Source: Schizochytrium sp. CCTCC M209059
Taxonomy: Eukaryota > Sar > Bigyra > Thraustochytrida > Thraustochytriidae
Assembly (NCBI GenBank): GCA_000818945.1
Contig: KN805370.1
Span: forward strand, 749,578-813,577
Reading direction: 5' to 3'
DNA: 64,000 nucleotides
The notes under the pieces were generated by a model. The model saw only the letters and a list, made by a program, of their open reading frames with translations, did no database searches and was not told the DNA's origin. Positions 20,790-29,780 of the stretch are shown piece by piece. The stretch's first letter is position 1, and each line of letters opens with the position of its first letter. A program made the position numbers and the translations under genes.

Positions 20790-21339
20790 TTAGAGACCGA
20801 TCTTGGTACGGCGCCAGTTCCGGCGCTTCATGTTGTAGCGGATCTTGTTGTCCGTGCGGTAGCGGATCCAGTTGGGGATGGGCCTGTTCTGCTTGGCCTT
20901 CTTGGCCAGGACGCGCTTGGTGCGCGTGGTCTTAAGAGAGGGCTGTGTATCGCAAAGAGGCACAGGCAAAAGAAAGTTAGTCATCCGTCCATTCATTCTA
21001 CATATCGTGTTTTCGGAGGAAGGTTTCCCATCAACGACCGTCCAAACGAGCAGAAAAGCGCGTCACAGGGCACAGACCACCACATCACTCTCCGTCTGAC
21101 TGTCTATCCTGTGCATCCTTCGGCCTGCTGGGCGCAGCAAGGTAGACGGAGGCCGTCCACCCTGCGTTGCTGTGCCCACTCATCCGGCCTCCTCGACTCG
21201 CTCATCTCATCTCGTCTCAGCTGGTCGCCCCTCCTCCGCGCGAACCCGTGCGTCTTGCGCGACGCCGAGGTCCGGCGCGTCTCGAGACGCGGCTGCCGCG
21301 CGCTCGCCGGTCGCTCGCGGCCCCGCGCGCACGTACCAT
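20790..21339 (-). CDS. RPL39: 60S ribosomal protein eL39 (RPL39)
   Basis: The two exons are the ATG alone (21339-21337) and 20942-20790. The ATG is followed at once by a GTACGT donor. The second exon follows a CACAG acceptor and begins PSLKTTRTKR. The joined product is 51 residues, exactly the usual eL39 length, and carries the family core KQNRPIPNWIRYRTDNKIRY and RRNWRRTKIGL. eL39 lines the polypeptide exit tunnel of the large subunit. The intron is 394 nt. An unspliced frame would instead give an odd 17-residue N end, so I prefer the spliced model. It is head to head with the ubiquitin-RPS27a gene. Confidence 0.93.
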
Positions 21340-21521
21340 GGTGCGAAAGCGGTGGTGCTCGGCGTGCCTGCCTGCCTGTCGCTCCTTCTCTCTTTGCCGT
21401 CTGCGCCGCCGCCTCTCGCCGCCCTCGCGCCCGCCCGTCGCTCTCTCCCGCGCTGCCCCCCTCCTCCGCCTGCTTCCCCCCCTTTATCCGCGCCCCGCCC
21501 CGCCGCCGCGCCCTCGCCTCC

Positions 21522-21993
21522 NNNNNNNNNNNNNNNNNNNNNNNNNNNNNNNNNNNNNNNNNNNNNNNNNNNNNNNNNNNNNNNNNNNNNNNNNNNNNNN
21601 NNNNNNNNNNNNNNNNNNNNNNNNNNNNNNNNNNNNNNNNNNNNNNNNNNNNNNNNNNNNNNNNNNNNNNNNNNNNNNNNNNNNNNNNNNNNNNNNNNNN
21701 NNNNNNNNNNNNNNNNNNNNNNNNNNNNNNNNNNNNNNNNNNNNNNNNNNNNNNNNNNNNNNNNNNNNNNNNNNNNNNNNNNNNNNNNNNNNNNNNNNNN
21801 NNNNNNNNNNNNNNNNNNNNNNNNNNNNNNNNNNNNNNNNNNNNNNNNNNNNNNNNNNNNNNNNNNNNNNNNNNNNNNNNNNNNNNNNNNNNNNNNNNNN
21901 NNNNNNNNNNNNNNNNNNNNNNNNNNNNNNNNNNNNNNNNNNNNNNNNNNNNNNNNNNNNNNNNNNNNNNNNNNNNNNNNNNNNNNNNNNNNN
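21522..21993. other. Assembly gap (N run)
   Basis: 472 undetermined bases abut the GA repeat. The assembler probably failed on low-complexity sequence. Confidence 0.99.
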
Positions 21994-22521
<528 letters not shown>

Positions 22522-22593
22522 GATCGGGTGGTGTATTAAGAGATGCGAGAACGTGACGACTAACCCGGCAGCTGACGCTTCCCCACCGAACAG

Positions 22594-23031
22594 ACTATCA
22601 CCCTCGATGTCGAGCCCTCGGACACCATCGAGAATGTGAAGCAGAAGATCCAGGACAAAGAGGGTATCCCCCCTGATCAGCAGCGCCTTATCTTCGCCGG
22701 CAAGCAGCTGGAGGACGGCCGCACGCTGAGCGACTACAACATCCAGAAGGAGTCCACCCTCCACCTGGTCCTCCGCCTTCGTGGTGGCGGCAAGAAGCGC
22801 AAGAAGAAGCAGTACACCAAGCCCAAGAAGGCCAAGAGGAAGCCCCGCAAGGAGAAGATGGCCACCCTCAAGTTCTACAAGGTCGACGAGAACGACAAGA
22901 TCACCCGGCTGCGGAAGGAGTGCCCCAGCGAGACCTGCGCTGGCGGCGTCTTCATGGCCACCCACTTTGACCGCTACTACTGCGGCAAGTGCGACCTTAC
23001 GTACATGATGAACAAGGAGGACGAGGCCTAA
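22594..23031 (+). CDS. RPS27A: Ubiquitin-40S ribosomal protein eS31 (RPS27a) fusion, 5' partial
   Basis: This is the second exon of a ubiquitin-eS31 fusion. It follows an ACAG acceptor and starts at Thr12 of ubiquitin (TITLDVEPSDTIENVKQKIQ), so exon 1 must encode the missing first 11 residues and is hidden in the gap. With them the product would be 156 residues, the usual length. Ubiquitin ends LRLRGG, the cleavage point for processing proteases. The ribosomal part has a Lys/Arg-rich linker and a Cys4 zinc finger (CPSETC and CGKC). Relative to human ubiquitin I see Asp16 and Gln28. It supplies both free ubiquitin and a small-subunit protein. Confidence 0.95.
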   Translation, partial: TITLDVEPSDTIENVKQKIQDKEGIPPDQQRLIFAGKQLEDGRTLSDYNIQKESTLHLVLRLRGGGKKRKKKQYTKPKKAKRKPRKEKMATLKFYKVDENDKITRLRKECPSETCAGGVFMATHFDRYYCGKCDLTYMMNKEDEA

Positions 23032-24559
23032 GTGGAGAAAGAAAACCTTTTTTTCCGTATTCTTCATTTCAATTTCTCTGTTACTTGCTCCGGTCGTTGT
23101 ACCGAATCGACCTTGCTTGTGTGATGTCGTAAGCTTGGCCCAGAATACTATAACCCGGCTTTCTCGTTGACTCTTGTTTACTTACTCATCACACGCTAGG
23201 TGTTTGAAAGTTTCGTCGTTGGCATCATCAGAACCCCGTCCCAGCTGTCAGTCACGCCGCCTTGCTGCATGCTACAGCTGTGAAGAATTACGAGCAAGCG
23301 TGCCCTTTCATCTTCACACGGTTCAACCCCGCCTTGAATATTCAACACAATAGCAAGACAACCAATCAAAAGCATCGCTTTCCCTCCAGCTCTGCTTGGT
23401 GATGGATGAGGAGTCTGGCCTGGCCTGGCCTGGTCTGGCAGGCATGCTACGGCAAATCATGGCATGCCATGGCATGCCATGGCATGCCATGACGCCCGCG
23501 ATCTCGGTCGGTCAGTGAGTGAGTGACCTTTCCTTCCTCCGCCATCAGCCAGTCAGTCAGTTCCTTTCATCCTCCGGCGGTTTGTTGCGCCCGTTGCCGC
23601 GCTCGCGTGCAAGTGTGGTTGCGCACTTGCTGCGGGTGAATTCCGACTTGCACGGCGCCGTCGCAAGTGCGGAAAGCGCGCCGGGAAAAAGTCAAGAGGG
23701 AGAGCAGAGACCGTCCCGCGCGGCGAAGCAAGCAGCTCCGCGCGAGAGCGAGTGAGAGCCCGAGCGCGAGCGTCTTTGGCCGGACCTCCGCCCGCCCTCC
23801 GCGCAGCCTCTTGCCGCCCGCGCGAGCGCAGCCTCTCGCCGCCCGCGCGAGTGCGGCGGATCCCAGCGCCGCGCGTCCGCTCGCGGTGTGCCTCCGCGAG
23901 TTGCGCTCTGGAAATCGAGAGACAAGAAGAAGAAGAAGAAAGAAAGAAAAGAAAGAAAGAAAGAAGGAAAGAAAGAAAGGAACAAATAAACAAAGCGGAA
24001 ACCTGCGGCCCAGCCCACCACCCGTCGCTGCTGCCGCCGCCGCTGCTGCCGCCGCTGCCGCCGCCGAGCGCCGAGCGCCGCGCCGGGGGCCTTGCGCGCC
24101 CTCTCCCTCTTCCCTTCGCACGCCCCCCTCCCCCCTTCCGCCCCGCGGCGTCTGCGTCGCGGTGGTTGTCGCTGCGGAGAAGGGCCTGCGCGCGGCGAGT
24201 ATCTTTCCCTTCGTTCATTCCCTTTTCTCGTTCGCGAGCGCGCGGCGAGCGCGAGGCCAGGCCAGGCAGGAAGCCTAAGGAGGCCAGGAGGTCAGGGCCA
24301 GGCCGGGCCAGGTAGATCAGACAGGCCGCGGCTGCGCTACGCTACGCTACGCTAGCGGGCGCTGCTTTCCCACCTCGCTCTCGCTAGGGCTCGTTCGACT
24401 GCACCTTCCGCGTCAGCCTCGCCTGCGGAAAACGAGCAAGGCCTCGTTAGCTCGGAGTTCGACTTCCACTTCGCCTTGCTCTTTTTCTTCTTCTTCATCT
24501 TCGTCGTCGCCGCCGTCGTCGTCGCCGTCGTCGTTGTTGTGGCTGCCACCGTTTTCGCC
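23032..24559. other. Non-coding region upstream of exportin-1
   Basis: About 1.5 kb lies between the ubiquitin fusion stop and the exportin ATG. It contains CCTGG repeats (about 23415-23440), the self-complementary decamer repeat at 23459-23490, AAGA-rich sequence near 23930-23980 and GC-rich leader sequence. The overlapping frames on both strands here are low-complexity and I regard them as non-coding. Confidence 0.5.
23459..23490. repeat. Tandem self-complementary decamer (GGCATGCCAT)3
   Basis: Three exact copies of a decamer form a 32-nt perfect palindrome (ATGGCATGCCAT overlapping units) about 1.1 kb upstream of exportin-1. It could extrude a hairpin or act as repeated binding sites for a dimeric factor. 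Confidence 0.9.
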
Positions 24560-27500
24560 ATGGAACGTTTACTCGACTTTTCGCAGCCCGTGGACGTGGG
24601 CTTGCTGGAGCAAGTGGTCAAGGCTTTGAACACGTCAACCGATGCCCAAGTAAGGCAACAGGCGAACCAGACGCTGATGGCGTTCAAAGAGAACCCGAAT
24701 GCGTGGCAGACGACCGCCACAGTCCTGGACAGCAGCAAGGATGGCACGACTAAGTTTTTTGCATTGCAAGTGCTCGAGGACGCCATCCAGTTCCGATGGA
24801 TGGCTCTGCCCGCGGATCAGCGCGAGGGTATCCGCAACTACGTGGTGAAAATGATCATCGAACTCACCTCCACAGACGGCTACTCGAACGACAAGGACCT
24901 CAAACTCTTTGTGAACAAGCTCAACCTCATTCTCGTGCATATCCTCAAGCAAGAGTGGCCGCACAACTGGCCCAATTTTATCCCCGAGATTGTCGGCTCG
25001 AGCAAGACCAGTGAAGTCCTCTGCGAGAACAACATGAAGATTCTCAAGCTCCTCAGCGAGGAGGTTTTCGACTTTAGCAAGGAGGAAATGACCACGGACA
25101 AGGTCAAGAAGATGAAGAATCAGCTCAACTCTGAGTTTCGGCAAATCTTCGAACTTTGTCAGCTCGTCCTTGCTGAGTCGACGCGGCCATCTCTGGTCAT
25201 CGTCACGCTGCAGACGCTATTGCGCTTCCTGGCCTGGATCCCACTCGGATACATTTTCGAGACCCCGCTCGTGGAACAGCTCATGACCAAGTTCCTTCCC
25301 GACGTACAGTTCCGTAACGATACCCTTGCGTGCCTGACCGAGATTGCCAGTGTGCGTGACTCCAACTACGACCAAGTATTGAACAATATGTTCGTGGGCG
25401 TCATGCAAATGCTGCAACGGCAGCTGCCTCCGAGCACGGACATCCCGCGCGAATACGAAACGGCGAGCGACCGCGAGTGCCTCTTTATTCGCGGTCTTAG
25501 CCTCTTCTTCTCGAGCTTCTTCTTGAACCACTTGGACATCTGTGAGCGCCAGGAGAACTCCCAAAACACCATCACGGCCATGTTTTACCTCGTGAGCATC
25601 TCCATGGTCGACGAAAAGGAAATCTTTAAGATTTGCCTCGAGGTATGGAACAAGTTTGCCAAGGACCTTTACGAGTCAGACCGCCGCAGCGGAGGCAGCA
25701 ATGGGATGGCCTTTATGGGCTCCGCGCAGGGCTCCTCGCGCAAGACCATGTATGCCACGGTGCTGACGCGCGTCCGCTCGGTGATGATTTCGCGCATGGC
25801 CAAGCCCGAAGAGGTCCTCATCGTCGAGGGCGATGACGGGAACATCGAGCGCGAAACCACAAAGGACACTGACGCTATTGCTCAGTACAAGACCATGAGG
25901 GACACCCTGGTCTACCTGACTCACCTGGACTACGAGGACACTGAGAACATCATGTTGAGCAAGCTCGGCCTGCAATGCGACCAGACGCTGAACGAGTTCA
26001 GCTGGAACAACCTCAACACACTGTGCTGGGCCATCGGTTCCATTTCTGGTGCCATGAACGAGGAGGACGAGAAGCGCTTCCTCGTCATTGTCATCAAGGA
26101 CCTTTTGATGCTCTGCGAGATGAAGCGGGGCAAGGACAACAAGGCGGTGGTTGCCAGCAACATTATGTATGTAGTGGGCCAGTACCCTCGGTTCCTGCGG
26201 GCACATTGGAAGTTCCTCAAGACGGTGGTGCGCAAGCTTTTTGAATTCATGCACGAGCTCCATCCGGGTGTTCAGGACATGGCCTGTGACACCTTTTTGA
26301 AAATATCGCAAAAGTGTCGCGACCAGTTTGTCGTACTGCAGGCCGCAGAAAAGCTCCCCTTCATTGACGAGCTTCTCGAGGAAATTCAGCAAATCACGCG
26401 CGACCTCCAGCGCCACCAGCGCCAGACCTTTTACGAGGCGGTAGGTTACATGGTGCGTGATCAGTCGAACGAGGAAGTGCGAAATGCTCTTTTGGAACGC
26501 CTTATGCAGCCATCCACGGAACAGTGGAAGAAGATCATGCAGCTCGGATCGCAGAATAACCAGGCTCTCACGAACGTGGAAACCATCCGGGAATTGGGTG
26601 ACATTTTGCGCACTAATGTGCGCGTCTGCTCCGCCATGGGCTACAGCTTCCGTCCACACCTCATGGGACTCTACCTCGATATGCTCCATGTGTACAAGTT
26701 CTACAGTGGCAAAATCTCCGAGAGCGTTGTCTCTGCTGGCGACGTGGCCATCCAACACCAACACATTAAGGTCATGCGTGTCGTCAAGACTGATACCATC
26801 CGCCTTATCGAGACTTTTGTCTCCGGCGCCAATAGCAATGCCGACCTCGCCAACAACTTTGTCCCACCTCTCATTGAGCCCGTGCTCGGCGACTACTTGC
26901 AAAGCGTGCCTCAGGCCCGCAACGCCGAAGTCCTGCAGCTCTTTGTTGTCATCATCAACAAGCTCGGGAGTGACGCCGCCGCTGCCATGAACGGCAAAAT
27001 GGTCAGCCTTATTCTCAGCCCGGTCTTCGTGCCCACGCTTGAAATGATCACGCAGAACTACACCGAGTACCCGGAGCACCGCATTGCCTTTTACAAGCTT
27101 CTCAAGGCTCTCAACCAGCACTGCTTTGAGCGTCTCTTTGACGTCCCTCCCGACACGCAAAAGAACATCATTGACGCCATCGTCTGGGCTTTCAAGCACA
27201 CCGAACGCAACATTTGTGAGACGGGTCTCGAGATCTGCCTCCGCATGCTCGAGAATGTCGCCTCTGCCCCGGACAATTTTTCGCAAAACTTTTACCAGCA
27301 GTACTTTCTCTCGCTCTTGCAGGAGGTTCTTGTCGTGCTCACCGACCGTCTCCATGTCTCGGGCTTTACGATGCACTGCCACATTCTCAAGCACATGTTC
27401 GGCGTCGTGCAGTCGGGACGTGTCCACGTTCCTCTCGGTCAGCAGCAGGGCGGTACCGACAACCAAAACTTTCTCAAGCAGCATGTCTGCCAGATGATTG

Positions 27501-27772
27501 CGGGCGCATTTCCCAATGTGGCGAGCAAGCATGTCGAGGAGTTTGTCGTCGGTCTCTTTGACCCGAACAAGGACCTTGCCACCTTCAAGACCCACGTTCG
27601 TGATTTTCTCATCCGTCTAAAGGAGTTCTCTTCGGACGATGTGGTCAACCAGCTCTACCGTCAGGAGAAGGAGGAGGAGCAGCGCCGGAAGGAGGAGGAG
27701 GTTCTGCGCCAGCGTGCCGCGATTCCCGGTATGCTTACGCAGCAAGAAAAGGACGAAATGGCCGACCTGTAG
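24560..27772 (+). CDS. XPO1: Exportin-1 (CRM1) nuclear export receptor
   Basis: This single-exon gene encodes 1070 residues, nearly the usual length. It exports leucine-rich NES cargo through the nuclear pore with RanGTP. The N-terminal CRIME region (from MERLLDFSQPVDVG) and HEAT repeats are highly conserved. The NES-groove segment reads DLLMLCEMKRGKDNKAVVAS, with a Cys at residue 519 where human CRM1 has the leptomycin-reactive Cys528. The frame extends 28 codons upstream, but this is a Phe/Val/Ala run from a TTC/GTC repeat. The ATG at 24560 sits in a good Kozak context (cgccATGg) and matches the family N end. The acidic/basic C-terminal helix is present. Confidence 0.97.
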   Translation: MERLLDFSQPVDVGLLEQVVKALNTSTDAQVRQQANQTLMAFKENPNAWQTTATVLDSSKDGTTKFFALQVLEDAIQFRWMALPADQREGIRNYVVKMIIELTSTDGYSNDKDLKLFVNKLNLILVHILKQEWPHNWPNFIPEIVGSSKTSEVLCENNMKILKLLSEEVFDFSKEEMTTDKVKKMKNQLNSEFRQIFELCQLVLAESTRPSLVIVTLQTLLRFLAWIPLGYIFETPLVEQLMTKFLPDVQFRNDTLACLTEIASVRDSNYDQVLNNMFVGVMQMLQRQLPPSTDIPREYETASDRECLFIRGLSLFFSSFFLNHLDICERQENSQNTITAMFYLVSISMVDEKEIFKICLEVWNKFAKDLYESDRRSGGSNGMAFMGSAQGSSRKTMYATVLTRVRSVMISRMAKPEEVLIVEGDDGNIERETTKDTDAIAQYKTMRDTLVYLTHLDYEDTENIMLSKLGLQCDQTLNEFSWNNLNTLCWAIGSISGAMNEEDEKRFLVIVIKDLLMLCEMKRGKDNKAVVASNIMYVVGQYPRFLRAHWKFLKTVVRKLFEFMHELHPGVQDMACDTFLKISQKCRDQFVVLQAAEKLPFIDELLEEIQQITRDLQRHQRQTFYEAVGYMVRDQSNEEVRNALLERLMQPSTEQWKKIMQLGSQNNQALTNVETIRELGDILRTNVRVCSAMGYSFRPHLMGLYLDMLHVYKFYSGKISESVVSAGDVAIQHQHIKVMRVVKTDTIRLIETFVSGANSNADLANNFVPPLIEPVLGDYLQSVPQARNAEVLQLFVVIINKLGSDAAAAMNGKMVSLILSPVFVPTLEMITQNYTEYPEHRIAFYKLLKALNQHCFERLFDVPPDTQKNIIDAIVWAFKHTERNICETGLEICLRMLENVASAPDNFSQNFYQQYFLSLLQEVLVVLTDRLHVSGFTMHCHILKHMFGVVQSGRVHVPLGQQQGGTDNQNFLKQHVCQMIAGAFPNVASKHVEEFVVGLFDPNKDLATFKTHVRDFLIRLKEFSSDDVVNQLYRQEKEEEQRRKEEEVLRQRAAIPGMLTQQEKDEMADL

Positions 27773-28343
27773 CGATCTGGCAAGCGCGTCTTTGTGCTTG
27801 TAATAGACGCTCCTGGAATGGTGGCTAAACCACTCGTGAAGTGCTCGGTCGGTCTGTCGGTCGATTAGGTTGGTCGTTCGGTCGCCTTCCTGTCGCCTTC
27901 CTGTCTGGGATCAATCTGCGGATCTTTGCATCGATATTGCAAGTTTCTTTGCTGCACTAAAAGCCTCGCCGTGTGAGCGACGCAGGCAAGCCTGCTCTCC
28001 CCTTTCATCTCGCAATCTTTAACAAGTATGCTGACGACTTTTTTCGACGACCATTCCTGCTCGTGCGAGGTCGCGCCTCCTCGAATATCAAAAGTTTAAA
28101 ACCCCAACCTCAACCTAACTAAAAAATTAAGAATTAAAAGAGATCATAACAACTGTCAACAAGATGCTGGAGGAAGGTTGGGTGTGAAAACAAAGCATAG
28201 ACCACGTTTGGTCGAGCACAGAAAGAAAGACAACTGATGTGCACCAAACCACAAAAGACGGCTTGCTAAATTGAAGATTCTACCTTCATCCTACAATTTT
28301 TCAGGTTAAAAGATTCTGATAATCCTCGCTTTTGCAGCTTCGT
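27773..28343. other. Convergent 3' region after exportin-1
   Basis: This 571-bp spacer has GGTCGGTC-type short repeats near 27845-27890 and an AT-rich middle. I see no coding frame and no RNA gene. Confidence 0.5.
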
Positions 28344-29267
28344 TCACATAGAGAGAGAAAGAGCTTCCATACGTTGGGTCTCTCGGCGAATGCTCGATAG
28401 CAGGCGGCGCACAGTGCGATCCGTTTCTCGGGGTGCCGCAAAAGGGACGACCGAGCTGCCATCCATGCGAGGTTTGTGCTTGGCTTCCTTGTATGCAACT
28501 ACGTCGAGTTGCGATGGGGATGCAGAAACTTGTGCAACAGAGTCGAGATTGGCGCGTGGCCGTCGCTTAGGGATCTCGCAATAGATGGCGTTGCGTTCGC
28601 GGTGCAAATGCTTGTCGCAAAGAGTCTGAACGCGGCGCGCATCGTCTCCTTCTGTCCGCGGTCCGTGCGAAAGAGGGTCCAAGTGGTTGTTGGCTGCTGG
28701 TCCCAATTCAGCTTTGCGGAAAGCCTTGCGAATTTCCGCGCGAAAAGTCTTGTTTTTGCGACCATTCGCATAGAAAAAGGGGCCCAGAGCGCCGCTTCCA
28801 CGGGTCTGAAGATCGCTGGCAGCGTCTGGTGCGAGCTCTGCCATGGACGTATGCACGCCCGTATGGTGCAACGACGGCACGGCTACAGGTTCAACGAGGA
28901 GCTTGCTAAAGTCAGACACATCGTAGCCTGCGTGCACGAAGTGGAAATGTTGTTAGTTGGTCAAATTTGCGACGAGAAATGAGAGAGAGAAGCATCAACC
29001 CCGCGACCTACCTTTGCCATTGCGCTCCTTGAGGGTGCAAATGTTAAATACATCGAGAAAGGGCGCAGGTGCGTCGGATTCGCGCGCCACAGGTGGACCG
29101 AGCAGTTTTGCGAGCGCTTCAGGATCAAGCGCATCGGTCATGCCCACCACGGGAACCTGGTCTTCATTGGTGCTCCCAAGCTCCTTCGATTCCCCTTGGG
29201 CCATGGGCGCGTTCACGTCTGCGGCGGCGTCTGCCTCAGCGTTCGTGTTCGGGTCCGCGGGGCTCAT
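28344..29267 (-). CDS. Unknown 279-residue protein, two exons
   Basis: The exons are 29267-29012 and 28927-28344, split by an 84-nt intron with a GTAGGT donor and GCAG acceptor. The junction adds one base to complete a Gly codon and keeps one frame. The N-terminal 60 residues are acidic and Ala-rich. A short hydrophobic stretch (FLDVFNICTL) sits before the junction. The C half is basic with Arg/Lys helices (FRAEIRKAFRKAE). I recognise no domain. It lacks a signal peptide or membrane segment, so it is probably cytosolic or nuclear. The same-strand PH-START gene lies upstream. Confidence 0.6.
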
Positions 29268-29275
29268 GATACCTA

Positions 29276-29314
<39 letters not shown>

Positions 29315-29780
29315 AGCTGGTTCGCGAGCTTAAAAAAGCGAGAGACAGGGGAGAGAGAGATGCCGGGATCGATGCGCTTGGGGTAAGATCTCGCTGGCGC
29401 ACGCGGGCGCACGTGCAGACGCGCGCCCTTCGCGCTCGCTCGTTCGCTCCTTAAGCTCTGTCTGTCGCTCCTGAAAACCCTTTGTTCTGTAACGCGGCAG
29501 TGACGGGAGGTCATGGTCACGCAGACCAAGGGGGACACATGGTCATAGTCCCGTGTCAAAAGGCTGCAACGGATCTGGAGATTAGCTTCCAAGCACGGCC
29601 ACATGGTAAGCAGAGCATGCATGGATGCTTACGTGCTTGCTTGACGTGAGCGGCGGAAAATGATCTTGGCCGGGGTAGGTTAGGGAGGGTGGCTGCGTCG
29701 GAAGGACCATTTCTTGGTGTTGTTGTTGTTGTTGTTGCTAGTGCTGCTGTTATACAAAGTATCCAGCCGATCGGACGGGC
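29268..29780. other. Spacer with (GGCT)n repeat
   Basis: This 513-bp region lies between two minus-strand genes. A GGCT tetranucleotide run covers about 29276-29313, just upstream of the 279-residue gene, and a TTG run lies near 29717-29736. No coding frame is supported. Confidence 0.5.

Noticed and set aside
23553..24315. Overlapping Arg/Ala/Ser-rich frames on both strands before exportin-1
   Set aside because: They are low-complexity, GC-driven frames with no conserved motifs, typical of leader regions in this genome.
24476..24559. An N-terminal extension of exportin-1 that looks like a membrane segment
   Set aside because: It is coded by TTC/GTC repeats. The ATG at 24560 matches the conserved family start and a good Kozak context.
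25676..27595. A 639-codon open frame antisense to exportin-1
   Set aside because: It mirrors the codon pattern of the highly conserved plus-strand gene and has no domain signature of its own.
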